Below, piece by piece: positions 43,370-54,179 of a DNA stretch of 64,000 nucleotides. How positions within the stretch are numbered: position 1 is the first letter of the stretch; each line of letters begins with the position of its first letter. This stretch comes from Spirometra erinaceieuropaei (taxonomy: Eukaryota > Platyhelminthes > Cestoda > Diphyllobothriidea > Diphyllobothriidae), in contig CACRXP010000031.1 of assembly GCA_902702965.1 (NCBI GenBank), positions 1,179,411 to 1,243,410 of the forward strand, given 5' to 3'. The position numbers and the translations under genes were made by a program. The notes beneath the pieces were generated by a model. It did not search any database. It was not told the origin of the DNA and saw only the letters and a list, made by a program, of their open reading frames with translations.

Positions 43370-44885
43370 CATTTTAAGTGCTACGGACGACTACATGTGG
43401 AGGGTCCATAAGCGGAATGTCACTAAGCCAGTATTTTGTCACAATTCCTGACACGCCTAAAATGCGGCAGGTTAGTCGTAGCAAATGTAAGACCTCTTCT
43501 AAATAAGTTTTTTTCTTAATTGGCGGTTTACCCGGCCAGTTCTTAAGACGGGCACCTGATACGTGGTCTTTTAATAATCCAATCAGACCTCCAGGCGAAG
43601 GGGTCGTTTGAACCTTTTGAAATATGCATAGGTATTCCGATCAGCGGCATGATGAGTCGAGCTGAGAGCATTCTCGAAAACTAATTGTATGGCTATGTTA
43701 AATGACCACGCATTCGGTGTGTCCTTTTAATAGGGTGTAAAAGTCTCAACCGACTCACGGCGACTTCTGTTTCTTGATAATTGTCTTAGATGATCTGGAG
43801 CAGACTCCCTGGAGCGACACAGGTTACAAACTACTAAGATATAGAGCATGTTGGCGTACGGTAAGGTAAAATGCGTATTATTTTGTTCTGAACTAACACC
43901 GAATGGTTCGAGCCCAAAGTTTAGCTCACCGGGCCTTTTTTGCAAATCCCACATTGCAACATACCTTTACAAGCAGCACATAAATTATTAAACTTCGCCT
44001 CCCTAACTCGCAAACTATCAGGAGCGAGACATCTATTGATCCGTCTGCCAGAAGTTCTGTTCCGACTAAAAAAGTATCTGGGCTAGGTTTCGACGGGCAT
44101 TTCGTACAAAGTGGTCAATGCGCCTGGGTAGAAACAGTGGGGCTTAAATGCCTCCTTTGGCATGCTGCAAGTACCTTGGCCTCGCCTTCCGAAAACGAAA
44201 CTAAGCATCCGCTCAGAGATCAAATTTGTGGGCCGTCACTTGGTTTATGATTGAAGGGGTCTTGGTGCATCGAGGTCGCTTTGTGTTTTTAAGGCCTCTC
44301 AGACATATTTCGGTCGTTACAAACCCATCGTAGAAACAAAACTAGTTGACCGTCCGGTAAGCGTCATTGACGTAAATAACCCAACCATTAGCCGGACTAG
44401 GAAGAAATGTGAACGTATGCTGAGCAGGGCAGTGGACGTACATAGCGCTCAGGCTGAGCGGTACCGTAGACGCACAAAGTCTAAGCATTCGCTGGATTAA
44501 TAAGGGAAGCAAGCGCATTCATTAGGCCGTTTCCGTAGTGCGCTTTCAAAATCTCCCTGAACTCGGGCCCTGCCTTGAAGTATACTATTTCAACGCAATA
44601 CCGCCTACTCAAAAGTAATTCAGTAGGCTGTCCGTATAATATTTGTAAAGTGCGGCTGCAGGACCAAATCGCCCCGAATACTTGATGCTGCCCCAACTCA
44701 GTTTCATTCGGAGAGCCAAGCATACAATGCGAACGACTGCTGCACGCTCGCTCGAGGCACCATCAGTGTCGGGACAATAAATCAAGGAATAGCCCTAGTT
44801 CCCATCGTCCTGTCCCATTCCACAGGCTGCTATAGTAATTCTGCTCATTCTGGTAGTCTGAAATATTGTTCCCCTTTAGATAATA
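43370..44885. other. No gene recognised
   Basis: No domain, RNA gene or known repeat from this window is found here. Frames are below 81 codons. Confidence 0.35.
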
Positions 44886-44889
44886 CGCG

Positions 44890-45275
44890 GAGCAACTGAC
44901 CGCAACGGAGGACAGCGCCGGTCGCTCCAGAACTGGCACGCCACAAGGTGGACATCGTTGCGCTCAGTGGGACCCTTTGCTTCGAACAAGGCCAACTAGA
45001 GGACATAGTTGCCGGCTACACCTTCTTCTGATACGGGTGTCCAAAGACAGAATAACTCAAAACTGGCGCCGCCTTTAGCAGTCGCAAGGACATCGTGGGA
45101 CGACTGACCTGTCTGCCGCGAAACATCAGAGACCGCCTCGTGAACCTGAGCCTGCCTCCTTAGGGAGTCAAATTCGTCATCGGCATCAGCGCCTACTCCC
45201 CCCCCCCCAATGGCCACATCCAACGAGGCGAAGCACAAATTCTACGAAGACCTGCACGCCCTCCTGGCGGACAAG
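44890..45275 (+). pseudogene. Old LINE endonuclease fragment
   Basis: Plus-strand translation with stops reads LARHKVDIVALSGT, FEQGQLEDIVAGYTFF, KDIVGRLTCLPRNIRDRL and [13 protein letters not shown]. This follows the endonuclease of LINE copies 1 and 2 ([47 protein letters not shown]). The catalytic ETR has become GTL. It is clearly older than the other copies and is interrupted at 45275 by repeat R-A. Confidence 0.85.
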
Positions 45276-45725
45276 TCAACTATCTCTATAACCCAATCAT
45301 ACGTAAGTCACCGTCTCTGCGCTCATCCTGTTGTGGCCAGAAACAACAACTGAAATGTTACTTACAGGTGTGTTTCTTTGCCCCTAAAACGGGCCACACG
45401 TTAGATACACAGGACGAACGCAGGACTAGACCAAGGCATGACAGGCGTTACGGGGACGCGAACCCATGAGAAATGCCACACATGGGCCAATGGTGGCACG
45501 CCTAGGTCCACGCTCATGCAGCGCCCGCCGCCTGAGCCCGATCCCGTCTCCGATCTTACTGAATCTGTCATGACACTGGCCTCAGGTATGTGAGGGGGAA
45601 AGAGTACGGTAGATGCAGCGTATGCATGCTATCACTATTAACTAGTTCACACGCAACATGCGCCCAACCTGCTTCTAGGCACACGGTGGACATCGTCGAA
45701 ACCGACGGTCGAACTGTCGTGTGTG
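45276..45725 (+). repeat. Dispersed repeat R-A inside an old LINE
   Basis: Carries CGTAAGTCACCGTCTCTGCG, CTAAAACGGGCCACACG, CATGACACTGGCCTCAGG and CACGGTGGACATCGTC then GAAACCGACGGTCGAACTGTC. LINE sequence lies on both sides in the same orientation, with a large part of the LINE missing between. Confidence 0.65.
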
Positions 45726-46110
45726 TGAGAGAGTTCGTATGGAATCGCCACGGCCTCCACCCTAACACCAAGCTCAAGATTTACAAAGCTGTCATCCCGA
45801 TTAGCCTGCCGTATGGAGGCAGACTCGGACAGTCTATAAGAAACAGGAGCGGAAACTCAGTTACTTCCATCTTATTTATCTCCGGCGGATATTACAACTG
45901 CGGTGGCAGGACAGGATCTTGAAGTTCTCGAAACGACAAAAATCAGCCACAGGACCTGGGAAGGCCTCACACTAGGCCGATAAACCTGTTGAAAAAACAA
46001 TGACGACTGGAGCAATAATACGTGAAGCAAATTGGATCGTCGCTGCCAAAGTCAAAAGAGATTTCAGTCGCCCCCGACCTGCAACGCCAAACTCCAACCC
46101 ACCCCACCCC
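45725..46110 (+). pseudogene. Old LINE, RT C-terminal fragment
   Basis: Begins VWNRHGLHPNTKLKIYKAVI followed by PYGGRLGQ, the counterpart of [20 protein letters not shown] and LLYGAETW in copy 3. Further on, broken frames include LEVLETTKI and VAAKVKRDF-like strings (compare [10 protein letters not shown]). The proline- and threonine-rich frames at 46000-46469 may be the decayed linker before a zinc-finger tail, but no finger is seen. Confidence 0.75.
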
Positions 46111-46479
46111 ATATACATGACCACACTGTCAACATCCATTCTACGTGATCAGGCTTGTATGACACCTACGGACTCCATGATCGAACATCTTGACAACCCC
46201 AACTGCTGCCTTTCCAACCGCTCACGGTGTCCACGACGACCACCCTAACAATTGGTGATCACAACCTTTGTGTCCCGCCGTCGCCGACCATCGTTAATTC
46301 CATCATTCATGCCATAACCTCTGCGGTGACGACCATCGGCTCTCCCACTCTCGCCAACGGTCAAAACACTTCCGACCTCCCGTCAACCACCTTCCCCACC
46401 ATCATCACCCCCACCTCCAGCCATGCGGAATCGGCTGCAAACTGTTCAACGCTGACAACGGTAGGCTGAGGGACCCAAA

Positions 46480-48510
46480 CATGTGCGACCAGCATCAGGA
46501 TCCTGTCGTAGGGGAAATGTGGTAATAGGGATTTTAAGGGTGGAGCATATTAGTGGTACGCAAACTGGTAGAAAATCCGAAAAAACACGTAAGATATCTA
46601 TTCTTGCGCCGTATAACTTTTAATACGTTTCTATATAGCAACGAAAAGCAGGCCCCATAATAAAAAATAAACAATGAATAAACTTCCAGGGGTAAGGCAA
46701 TTGAAGGAAATCGCCGCTGGATATTTTACAGCTGGTCAGGAATCCAAGGTAGGTTCAACCAATGAAAACGGCGAAAACGATTTGAGGAAGCCAACCGCAC
46801 TGAAATTTAGTGAGCAGTTTTGCGATGCTAGTGAACGCTAGGCCAACGAAATCTGCCGAAATCCATACACATAGCGGAATTCAAAAAACGTAAGTAATTA
46901 GCAAGCCCGTTATTTTCGGTGTAGGATATCGGTGGAAGATTGTATGGATTCTAAAAATTTTAAGAACTTAAACAATGGTTACCTAAAATAATTGGCTTGT
47001 GTGCAGTGGGTATTTTTAAAAGTCATTCTTTCCAAAATTTCAGGCCGTCGACAACAGTAGTCAAACAATGGACATAATCAGTCACATCTTCGGACGAAAA
47101 ACAAGTAAATAATTGAATAGGTGAATTCAGAGAAATTGGAGGAGTATTGCCAGGCAAGAGGACTGCTGCCAACTGCAGTAACTTACAAATGCAGACAGCT
47201 AACGAGACGACAACAAGTCCGGAGACGCCACACAGACGGATATGTCTTCAGATGTGTTCAGTGCTGAAGGAGGAAATCCATCGCGACTGGCTCGATATTT
47301 GAAAAGGCTCGACTCACAATCGCGACAGGCATGAAGATATTGCTGTTTTTTAAAGGGGAACTAGGGTAACGAAGGGCGAAAAAGACATTGGCATATCTCA
47401 CTCAGCAGCCGTTCAGTGATATGCACTGTCGGAATGTATGCTCATCAGCCCTCATGAAGGAAACCAAGTACATCGACGAACCAAGGGTATAAGTGCAAGT
47501 TGGTGCAACCCATATAATCAGTATCGCCTATAATTTGGCCTAAATGCCATGGGACTGAAGGAAGCATGGGATGTTTTCCCGTCTCACGTAACTGAGACAT
47601 ATCCAGTATAATGGAAACCCTCCACGGTAGAAATGGACAGTCTTGTAAATAATTGTTCCCACATAAAGCCATTACAGGCTAACTGTCTTGCAATACCTAA
47701 GACATTGGGACTGCAACAGAAAGATCATTATCTCGTCTGTTTATCCTTGAGTAGTGTCTGAGGCGGACGGCCGAAGCGATCCAATCGCTTCTTAACTTGT
47801 TGAGCTTAGGTCATGGTAGGCAATGGAAAGGTGAAGAATAACGTCTACGATTGAGGACAGAAGCAATACGATCACCCCTCAGCTCAAGCGAGGTAATGGC
47901 AAGCTGGAGGGGTAACGCCTGTGACAGGCTGAAAAGGCTAAGCAAGCTGATAAGTTATTGAAATCCGCACGGAAAATGTGTGCTGCAAGGTAACTCAACG
48001 GCAGCGGGAAAACCAAAGCGGAAGGGCCGAGCCGAACGTAAACTCCGTGTCTAGAGCATCACTAAACAACCTTCGACCAATTTAAATAAGTGTGGTAGGC
48101 AGTCTTTTGTATGCGACGGATGCTTGGGGTCCTACAACCTGTCGTTACGAAAAGCACTTTTACTAACCATCGATATATAGATTCCTTTGTCCTACCTTTG
48201 TGCGTCATCTGACACTAGAACTGCTTGCGTACAATTTAAAAGTTGAAAGGAATCTTATGCGTTATTGGGGCTTCTTCGCCTTTGGAAGGATTAACTTCGC
48301 TATTGGCACAAACTTGAAGCTCAATCATCGAATCAAGTTCGCTTCTGGTATCTATTGAAGTAATCCAGTGCTTCAGACGGTTCTTTCTGTTTTCTGTAAT
48401 TTTTTAGCCTTGTATAGCCAGTGAAATGTTGATTCAACTACCAGATTTGCACCTGCGTTAGAGTGTGCAGGAAAAAGAGACTCGACTGATCTGTTTGCTC
48501 CCGCGTTAAA
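46480..48510. other. No gene recognised
   Basis: Two kilobases with no supported gene, RNA or repeat. Frames are below 76 codons. Confidence 0.35.
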
Positions 48511-48515
48511 AGTAA

Positions 48516-48580
48516 GTATTGCTGCTTTTTTAATTTCCTCAGAAATAGACTGTTAGCGTGCAGCAAATCAGTTTATACTA
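48516..48580 (+). repeat. Short fragment of the 12.85-kb fold-back family
   Basis: CTGCTTTTTTAATTTCCTCA then GAAATAGACTG resembles the outer left arm (GTAGTTTTTTTAATGTCCTT then AGAAATTAACTG). Weak but collinear. Confidence 0.35.
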
Positions 48581-48867
48581 GCATCTATAGGCGGAGGCCG
48601 AGGTACTATAATCGTGGCCGGAGACATATCGGGTTACAGCGTGTGTTCGCAGCCTTCTCTAGACATGGCTAACGCCTTGACTCTTCAGTCGCTCAAAACT
48701 ATGCCTCAGCTAGTCGTAACAGAAAATCATCCGATGAAAGACTAGATAAGTTAATATACAGCGACGTAAACAGTACCTCCGACAAAGTTATTGAACAAGC
48801 GTTTAAATTTATTGGGGTAATAAGCATCGAAACTGAGGAGGACCTCAACTATCAGAGCAACCACCCA

Positions 48868-49605
48868 TTGGTGCACAAACGGGGCTGTGTGAGGGAGCTT
48901 TTCGACCGGGTAAAAACGCACTGTAGCGAGCCCGAAGGAAGGATGCAAGAACTACGGCATCTCCGGAACCAATTAACAAGGAACGGCTACCAAAATAGTT
49001 TCATCAGTCGCTGCATACGCACGCACCCACGACGGACCAACGGAAGAGAGACACCAACAATTTGGCACTCCCTACCGTACATTAAGAATGTGTCCGAGGC
49101 TACAGAAGGCATTGCGTCAGAGCTAGGCATGGGCATCGCTCATCATCCGACGGCCCCCGTGCGTAGCAGGATCATGAAAATGAAGGATCGGCTGGACGCA
49201 GGTGGGCAGTGGGGCATAGTCTATCAAATCCCGTGCCATAACTGTCCTTGCCATTACACAGGTCAAACAGGACGACGTCTCAGCTCACGTATACTTGAGC
49301 ACAAATGGGCCGTTCGAAGAGGCGACTCACTATCTCAAGTCGCGACTCACACGCTGGAGGAAGGCCATGAGTTCGACTTCGCCAATACGCGGATGTTGGT
49401 GAGAGCCGGCAACAAGACGGGGCGAGAACTGTTTGAGGCGTGGGTGTTGGACACCAACTCTATCAATAGACATATTGATTTGCCTGCGTGGTATCACGCC
49501 CTCCGCCTACGCAGCCAAGTGGTGCAGCTCACATCGCCGCGAGGTACAAACGGCGTCACCACGCCGGGGGACCATTGTAGACCAGACGGTACAAACCAGA
49601 CCTAG
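48868..49605 (+). CDS. PLE GIY-YIG endonuclease-containing fragment (open frame)
   Basis: The frame spans 245 codons from an internal ATG, and related residues extend slightly upstream. Residues 1-75 are the RT C-terminus and linker (VKTHCSEPEGRMQEL, TIWHSLPYIKNVSEA). From about residue 110 the GIY-YIG domain reads GIVYQIPCHNC, HYTGQTGRRL, RILEHKWAVRRGD, VATHTLEEGHEFDF and ELFEAWVLDT. The tyrosines, the arginine after the second strand and the late glutamate expected for catalysis are all present, as is a cysteine pair before YTG. Without RT it cannot retrotranspose by itself. Whether it is expressed is unknown. Confidence 0.85.
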   Translation: MVHKRGCVRELFDRVKTHCSEPEGRMQELRHLRNQLTRNGYQNSFISRCIRTHPRRTNGRETPTIWHSLPYIKNVSEATEGIASELGMGIAHHPTAPVRSRIMKMKDRLDAGGQWGIVYQIPCHNCPCHYTGQTGRRLSSRILEHKWAVRRGDSLSQVATHTLEEGHEFDFANTRMLVRAGNKTGRELFEAWVLDTNSINRHIDLPAWYHALRLRSQVVQLTSPRGTNGVTTPGDHCRPDGTNQT

Positions 49606-49671
49606 CCACGGGCGTAGTCCCTCCCCCGCACGGAACAGCGATATAAATGTCCACACGTTGCTGCACTCTAG

Positions 49672-49713
49672 TGGTCCCTGATGATGAACTCCAGTTCGAG
49701 TTCGAAAGCTAAC
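49672..49713 (+). ncRNA. Hammerhead-like ribozyme motif (P7)
   Basis: CTGATGA, stem II (GAACTC with GAGTTC, loop CAGTTC region), GAAA, then GCTA, with a predicted cut after the A of GCTA. AGCT around stem III is self-complementary. Stem I pairs poorly in this copy, so activity is doubtful. It lies 70 bases after the GIY-YIG stop codon, just before AATAAA, on the element's sense strand. Confidence 0.6.
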
Positions 49714-49716
49714 GCC

Positions 49717-49722
49717 AATAAA
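49717..49722 (+). promoter_or_regulatory. Candidate polyadenylation signal AATAAA
   Basis: AATAAA directly after the hammerhead-like motif of P7. The P5 tail has the same arrangement of an AATAAA in its terminal segment. Inferred from sequence only. Confidence 0.4.
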
Positions 49723-50803
49723 TCTATTGTCCCAATGATAATGCCTTCGTCTTTTTCTAAACAAGAACCCGGGATGCACATATTCTCTTCCATTCGCAAG
49801 CATAATCTTACACTGCGTACCATTCCGAATCACATGTCTGCTATTGAGGGTGCACATTTGTTTCTACAAAGTTGTGGCTTGGATTTCAGTGTCGCGCCAG
49901 CTAAACGATTGCGTTCACTCAGCCGTGATGCGCCGATGCTAGTTACTCTCGTCTCCTTGATAGAAGTTGACTTTATCTTGTCGATGGAGGAGATAACTAT
50001 ATAATTCTGCCGGACCTCACGCCTGTGCAGAGAGGACTAAACAATTTGAAAATGTCGAAAACCAACACCGATATAACGACACCTGTTGTCATGGTGAATA
50101 AGCCTTCTTCGACAGCATCCGTGGTTCCATCATTTCATGATATAGATAGATAGATAAATAGATAATTTTTTTATTAAAGACCCGTCGGGGTCCCATCAAA
50201 GCAAGTAAAATATATTTACATGCGACTTTTAGACGAGGTAGGCAGAATCTTTACAAAATGCAATTCATAGTTTCCGAATTAGTAATCCATTGAGAAAAAT
50301 GATTAGTGAGGGATGAAAAATAAACTCCATACAAAAATTTAAAAATGATTGGATTAATTTTACAGGAGAAAAAAAACCCTCAATAAAATAAAGACAGAAA
50401 AATGCGGGCAGGATCGGCCTGTAGGTGACGATACATAGCGGATTATAGTCGGACATCGTCAGCCTTGAGGGGTATGTATGCGGGTCAGACAGGACTGGCC
50501 TGCATGTGGTATTGTATACGTCGGGATTGATACGCCGCATGAGACTATTCGCGTCCAAAAAACCAGACAAGAGGAACCCAGACGCGATCGCCCACAGCAC
50601 GCTTCGAGCTCAGCTGAGGAGTGGGGAAGGGAGGTACGACCAAACTACTAGTAGACGGTGAATACTGCGGGGTCCGCCGTGAGCGTCCACTGACCGCATA
50701 AGGTCGGAATGTGGGAGATGACATCAAAAACCGCGAAAATTGTCGCTATGTGGGGAGGAGTGATAGCAGTGTATTTAGAAACCAATTCAAAACAGGGGTT
50801 TCA

Positions 50804-51331
50804 CTAAATCCCAGGAGGACCCTTCTCGAAGTCAAGAATCTGGGTGTTCGGGAATGAGACCGTTAACAGTGCCTTTATGCTTTCCGGTGTAAGATGTTTG
50901 CGTAATTTTGACTTGAATACCAGTAACTTAGGCAATAATCTAATTTCAGGCGGAAGATTATTCCAAAGGAAGGCATATTTGGAAGCAAAGAAGAGGGAGC
51001 GCTTAGAGGTAGTACAAAGAGGCGGCGGAATCACCATGCAGGAGTTGCGCGTGGCATAAGACCGATCTCTCGGAGTGAGAGTATCAATGAGCGGAAGACT
51101 GGAGCTAGAGTTGATATGAAAAATGAAGCAAAGGCCAGTTTCGAGCCTTCTTACCCACAAAAACTTAATGTTCGCCAGCTGACATCTCTGAGTATAAGAA
51201 ATACCGGACGAAGCTTGAGAGAACAGTTTCCGGGTGAAAACCCTCTGAGCATTTTCGATTTTATTACGGTCGCAGGCGTTCATTAAACCGAAGAAAGGAC
51301 AGCAGTATTCGAGAACTGGAAGAACAAACAT
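50804..51331 (-). pseudogene. Second LINE, RT C-terminal region
   Basis: A 175-codon frame with FVLPVLEYCCPFFGLMNACD, RVFTRKLFSQ, SYTQRCQLANIKFLWVRRLE, TPRDRSYATRNS, FFASKYAFLWNNLPPEIRLL and LRKHLTPESIKALL. These are the usual post-RT blocks of jockey/CR1-like LINEs (LEYxxPxF, RLxxLxLxxLxxRR, NxLPxxIR). It corresponds to 59110-59600 on the other strand. Confidence 0.85.
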
Positions 51332-51373
51332 TCGATAAAGTCTTAGCTTAATTTCCGGAAGGAAAAAATTATG

Positions 51374-51829
51374 CTATATGAATCCACATATCTGCGCGTC
51401 TTTGGTAGAGATTCTATCTGCATAAGGTGATAAAGCTAGCTTATTTGTATAACTTAGACCTAGGTCCTTTATGATGAGGCATTCTGAGAATGGCTTATTC
51501 TGAAACATTATGGGACCAGGAAGTTTGGCAGGACCAAAGGACATGAAACTACACTTGGATGCTGAAAACTCCATCTGCAATGTCGAACCACATCTGCTTA
51601 AGCGTAGTAAATCGGCATTACTTTTTCTCAACACTAACCTTTGCGATGTCCTTAGAGTATGAGTCAACACACTTGAAGTCATCGGCATACGTAAAACTTG
51701 CGAATTACCGAGATCCGTCAAAATATCATTTATGTGCAGAAGGAAGAGTAGCCTACGCAGAAGAGTGCCTTGGAATGCGCCAATCGTGATCGAGCGAGGT
51801 GTCGAGTGGAAATTACCGACCATGAACAT
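51374..51829 (-). pseudogene. Second LINE, RT motifs B and C
   Basis: Begins with AFQGTLLRRLLFLLHINDIL (motif B region) and continues to FSASKCSFMSFGPAKLPGPI and IIKDLGLSYTNKL. Motif C, TYADDFKCV, is present near 51690 but in another frame, because an indel precedes it. The upstream half of RT and any endonuclease are absent. Confidence 0.85.
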
Positions 51830-51982
51830 AACGGCGAATATGGCCTCCTTGACGGCGAGAATCCGTCGCGACGTCTCCGTAGAAGAGTCGTTTGGGTAGT
51901 CGCTCGTCGTCCATGCGCACCAGGTGGCCGCTCCAGCGCAGATGAATTTGCCTCAGTATGGCGTAAATGCTGAGGATTCCCG

Positions 51983-52379
51983 NNNNNNNNNNNNNNNNNN
52001 NNNNNNNNNNNNNNNNNNNNNNNNNNNNNNNNNNNNNNNNNNNNNNNNNNNNNNNNNNNNNNNNNNNNNNNNNNNNNNNNNNNNNNNNNNNNNNNNNNNN
52101 NNNNNNNNNNNNNNNNNNNNNNNNNNNNNNNNNNNNNNNNNNNNNNNNNNNNNNNNNNNNNNNNNNNNNNNNNNNNNNNNNNNNNNNNNNNNNNNNNNNN
52201 NNNNNNNNNNNNNNNNNNNNNNNNNNNNNNNNNNNNNNNNNNNNNNNNNNNNNNNNNNNNNNNNNNNNNNNNNNNNNNNNNNNNNNNNNNNNNNNNNNNN
52301 NNNNNNNNNNNNNNNNNNNNNNNNNNNNNNNNNNNNNNNNNNNNNNNNNNNNNNNNNNNNNNNNNNNNNNNNNNNNNNN
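51983..52379. other. Assembly gap (397 N)
   Basis: A run of N inside LINE copy 2. Copy 1 has about 1.5 kb in the corresponding interval, so either the gap size is nominal or this copy carries a deletion. Confidence 0.99.
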
Positions 52380-53439
52380 TGTCGTCGAACCAGTCCTGGT
52401 GTTGGCGGGGAGCGCGACCGAGGACGGCGAGCGCCGTCGACTGGACCGTGTCTCGCAGTTGACACCAGCGGTTCTCCACGGAGGCGTTCTCGGCAGCGGC
52501 GGCGTCGGCAGCGATAGGAAGTTCGTCTAGCCTTTCAGCTAGCTCATTGCTGAAATGAAGATGGTGAGCGGGCAAAGACAACAAGGCAACATTCAGCTTA
52601 CGTAGGGGTCGCTTACCTTGTGGTCTCCTGCGAGGCTGTAGGCGAATACGCATCTTCGAGATGACGAGGCGGTGGTCGGTCCACCCGTCAGCGCCCGCGA
52701 TCGCCTTCGTCACCAGCACGTCCCGCTTATCTCGCCTCCGGACGAGGACATAGTCCAGCATGTGCCACTGGCGGGACCGATGATGCCTCCAGGTGGCCTT
52801 CCCTCGCTCCGGCAGATAGAAGAAGGTGTTCGTCAAGATGAGGCGGTGTTCTGCGCAGGTGCGGAGAAGCAGCAGACCATTGTCGTTTGAGCCGCGTAGA
52901 CCGTGGGTACCTAGCACTCCTCTCCAGGCAGTATGGTCTGTGCCTATGCGGGCGTTGAAGTCGCCAAGGACAATCAACTTGTCCGCCTTCGACACAGTCG
53001 CCAAGAGGGCGTGCAGATCCTCGTAGAATTTGTCATTTGCGGCGGCGTCGGGGCAGCTCATCGGCGGAGCGTAGGCGCTGATGATGGTGGCGAATTTGCC
53101 CCACCCCCGCCGGAGAGGCAGACGGAGGCTCATCAGGCGATCGTTGATGCCCTGCGGCAAACAGGACAGTCGTCCCACGATGTCGTTCCGAATGGTTATG
53201 GCGACACCTGCGTCCCGTCGCTCTGCCCTGGGTCGACCGCTCCAGAAGAAGGTGTAGCCGGCACCCACCTCCTCCAGTTGGCCTTGTTCGGAGAATCGGG
53301 TCTCGCTGAGTGCGGCGAGGTCCACCTTATATCGCGCCAGCTCTCGTTCCATTAGCGCCGTCCTCCGTTCCGGTCGGTTGCTCCTCGGATTGTCTAAAAG
53401 GGAACGAACATTCCAGGCTGCCAGAGTGAGCGGGCTCAC
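52380..53439 (-). pseudogene. LINE endonuclease domain, copy 2
   Basis: The frame starts [15 protein letters not shown] and keeps all endonuclease motifs: [48 protein letters not shown] and [13 protein letters not shown]. It runs into the gap at QHQDWFDD. The frame shown here stops at the gap, and any continuation through N is an artefact. The endonuclease itself has no stop, so this is the best-preserved endonuclease in the window. Confidence 0.9.
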
Positions 53440-54170
53440 CCTGCCAGTCTGGTGACAACGAGTGGGGCGACGGGAAGGAGATGGAGAAGAAGGTGACGAA
53501 GGAGAAGAATAGGCAAAAGAATAGGCAGATGAAGAGGAAGAAGAGGTAGGGTGAGGAGAATGATTATGGTTGTTGTTGTAATTAGTATTGTTGATGTTTC
53601 GATTTTGAGTGTTTCGACCATGCTTAGACGTCTGCGGCCCTGGCTAGCCTGGAGACGGCGTGGTACCCAGCAATGTTTAGGCAACCTTTTCTAAGCCCTT
53701 CCCCTCGTGGGGGCTGGCAGTGCCATCCCTGAATAGGGCTGCCATGTGCCGATGTGGCACGGCCGAACTCCACTATGGGACCACGACTTCGGGTTGTAGT
53801 GGAGAGCAACTCGAATTCGCCGTAAGCCGCGGTCTCCGACAGCGTAGGTGGGCGCGTCAAGGCGATGTCGATGTGGAGATCCATCCCGTCACCGGCTGTC
53901 CAGCGGCGTGCAGAGACGAACCACGTCACGACGGTGCCGACGCAAGGTTCCATCCGACCTTCCATCCAGCGGAATCCGCAAACCCTGTGCACACGGCACA
54001 GCGCACAGGGCTCCCTCACCTGGTTTAGCACGCCCGGTCGAGACGGTTGCCCGGGGTGTGGCCGCTGAGCAGAGTCCAGCTACGTGGAGCCACAGGTGAG
54101 AGTTGAGTGCCAGAAAGTGGATGCTAGGCGCAGTCTCACCTGCAAGCAAGTGAGCGACCACCACGACCAT
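53440..54170 (-). other. LINE leader and spacer between head-to-head LINE copies
   Basis: 53460-53620 is purine-rich on the plus strand and encodes low-complexity residues on the minus strand. The 135-codon minus-strand frame (54031-53624) overlaps the leader and has no recognisable domain. I cannot tell whether the leader extends to 54170. Confidence 0.4.
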
Positions 54171-54179
54171 TACGTGAAC

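Larger units (their letters stand above)
48847..49760 (+). mobile_element. Penelope-like element P7, 5'-truncated, open GIY-YIG frame
   Basis: Starts abruptly within the end of RT (DLNYQSNHPLVHKRG) and keeps the whole GIY-YIG domain. Downstream come a hammerhead-like motif at 49678-49711 and AATAAA at 49717-49722. 5' truncation fits target-primed insertion. It is the same subfamily as P1 and P4 (shared HCSEPE block) and the youngest-looking PLE here, because its frame is unbroken. Confidence 0.85.
50141..51830 (-). mobile_element. Second LINE (jockey/CR1-like), copy 1, 5'-truncated
   Basis: A minus-strand RT 3' half with a trailer that ends in a TATC/TAAA microsatellite (50141-50175), preceded by GACCCCGACGGGTCTTTAA. 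The same trailer motif occurs at 60.2 kb in the plus-strand copy (GACCCCGAAAGGTCTTTAA). The 5' end is cut at about 51830, where the EN/RT LINE copy 2 begins. Two frames and a frameshift around motif C show it is dead. Confidence 0.85.
51832..53830 (-). mobile_element. EN/RT LINE, copy 2, with assembly gap
   Basis: A minus-strand copy of the same LINE as at 1-3.4 kb. It holds the leader (about 53440-53830), the endonuclease (53439-52380), a gap, then a piece of the post-RT region (51970-51832). The 3' part is missing where the second LINE abuts. The leader homology runs past CTCCACTATGGG at 53768. Copies 1 and 2 are very similar in the endonuclease, which indicates fairly recent activity of the family. 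Confidence 0.85.

Noticed and set aside
46000..46469. Proline/threonine-rich proteins at the end of the old LINE
   Set aside because: No finger or other motif. Best explained as the decayed LINE linker and trailer.
47820..48060. Structured-RNA-like purine-rich stretch
   Set aside because: No consistent stems or recognised RNA family could be drawn.
51730..52379. Continuous frame from the LINE endonuclease through the N gap
   Set aside because: The N run is translated as X, and the sequence left of the gap is out of phase with the known post-RT motifs.
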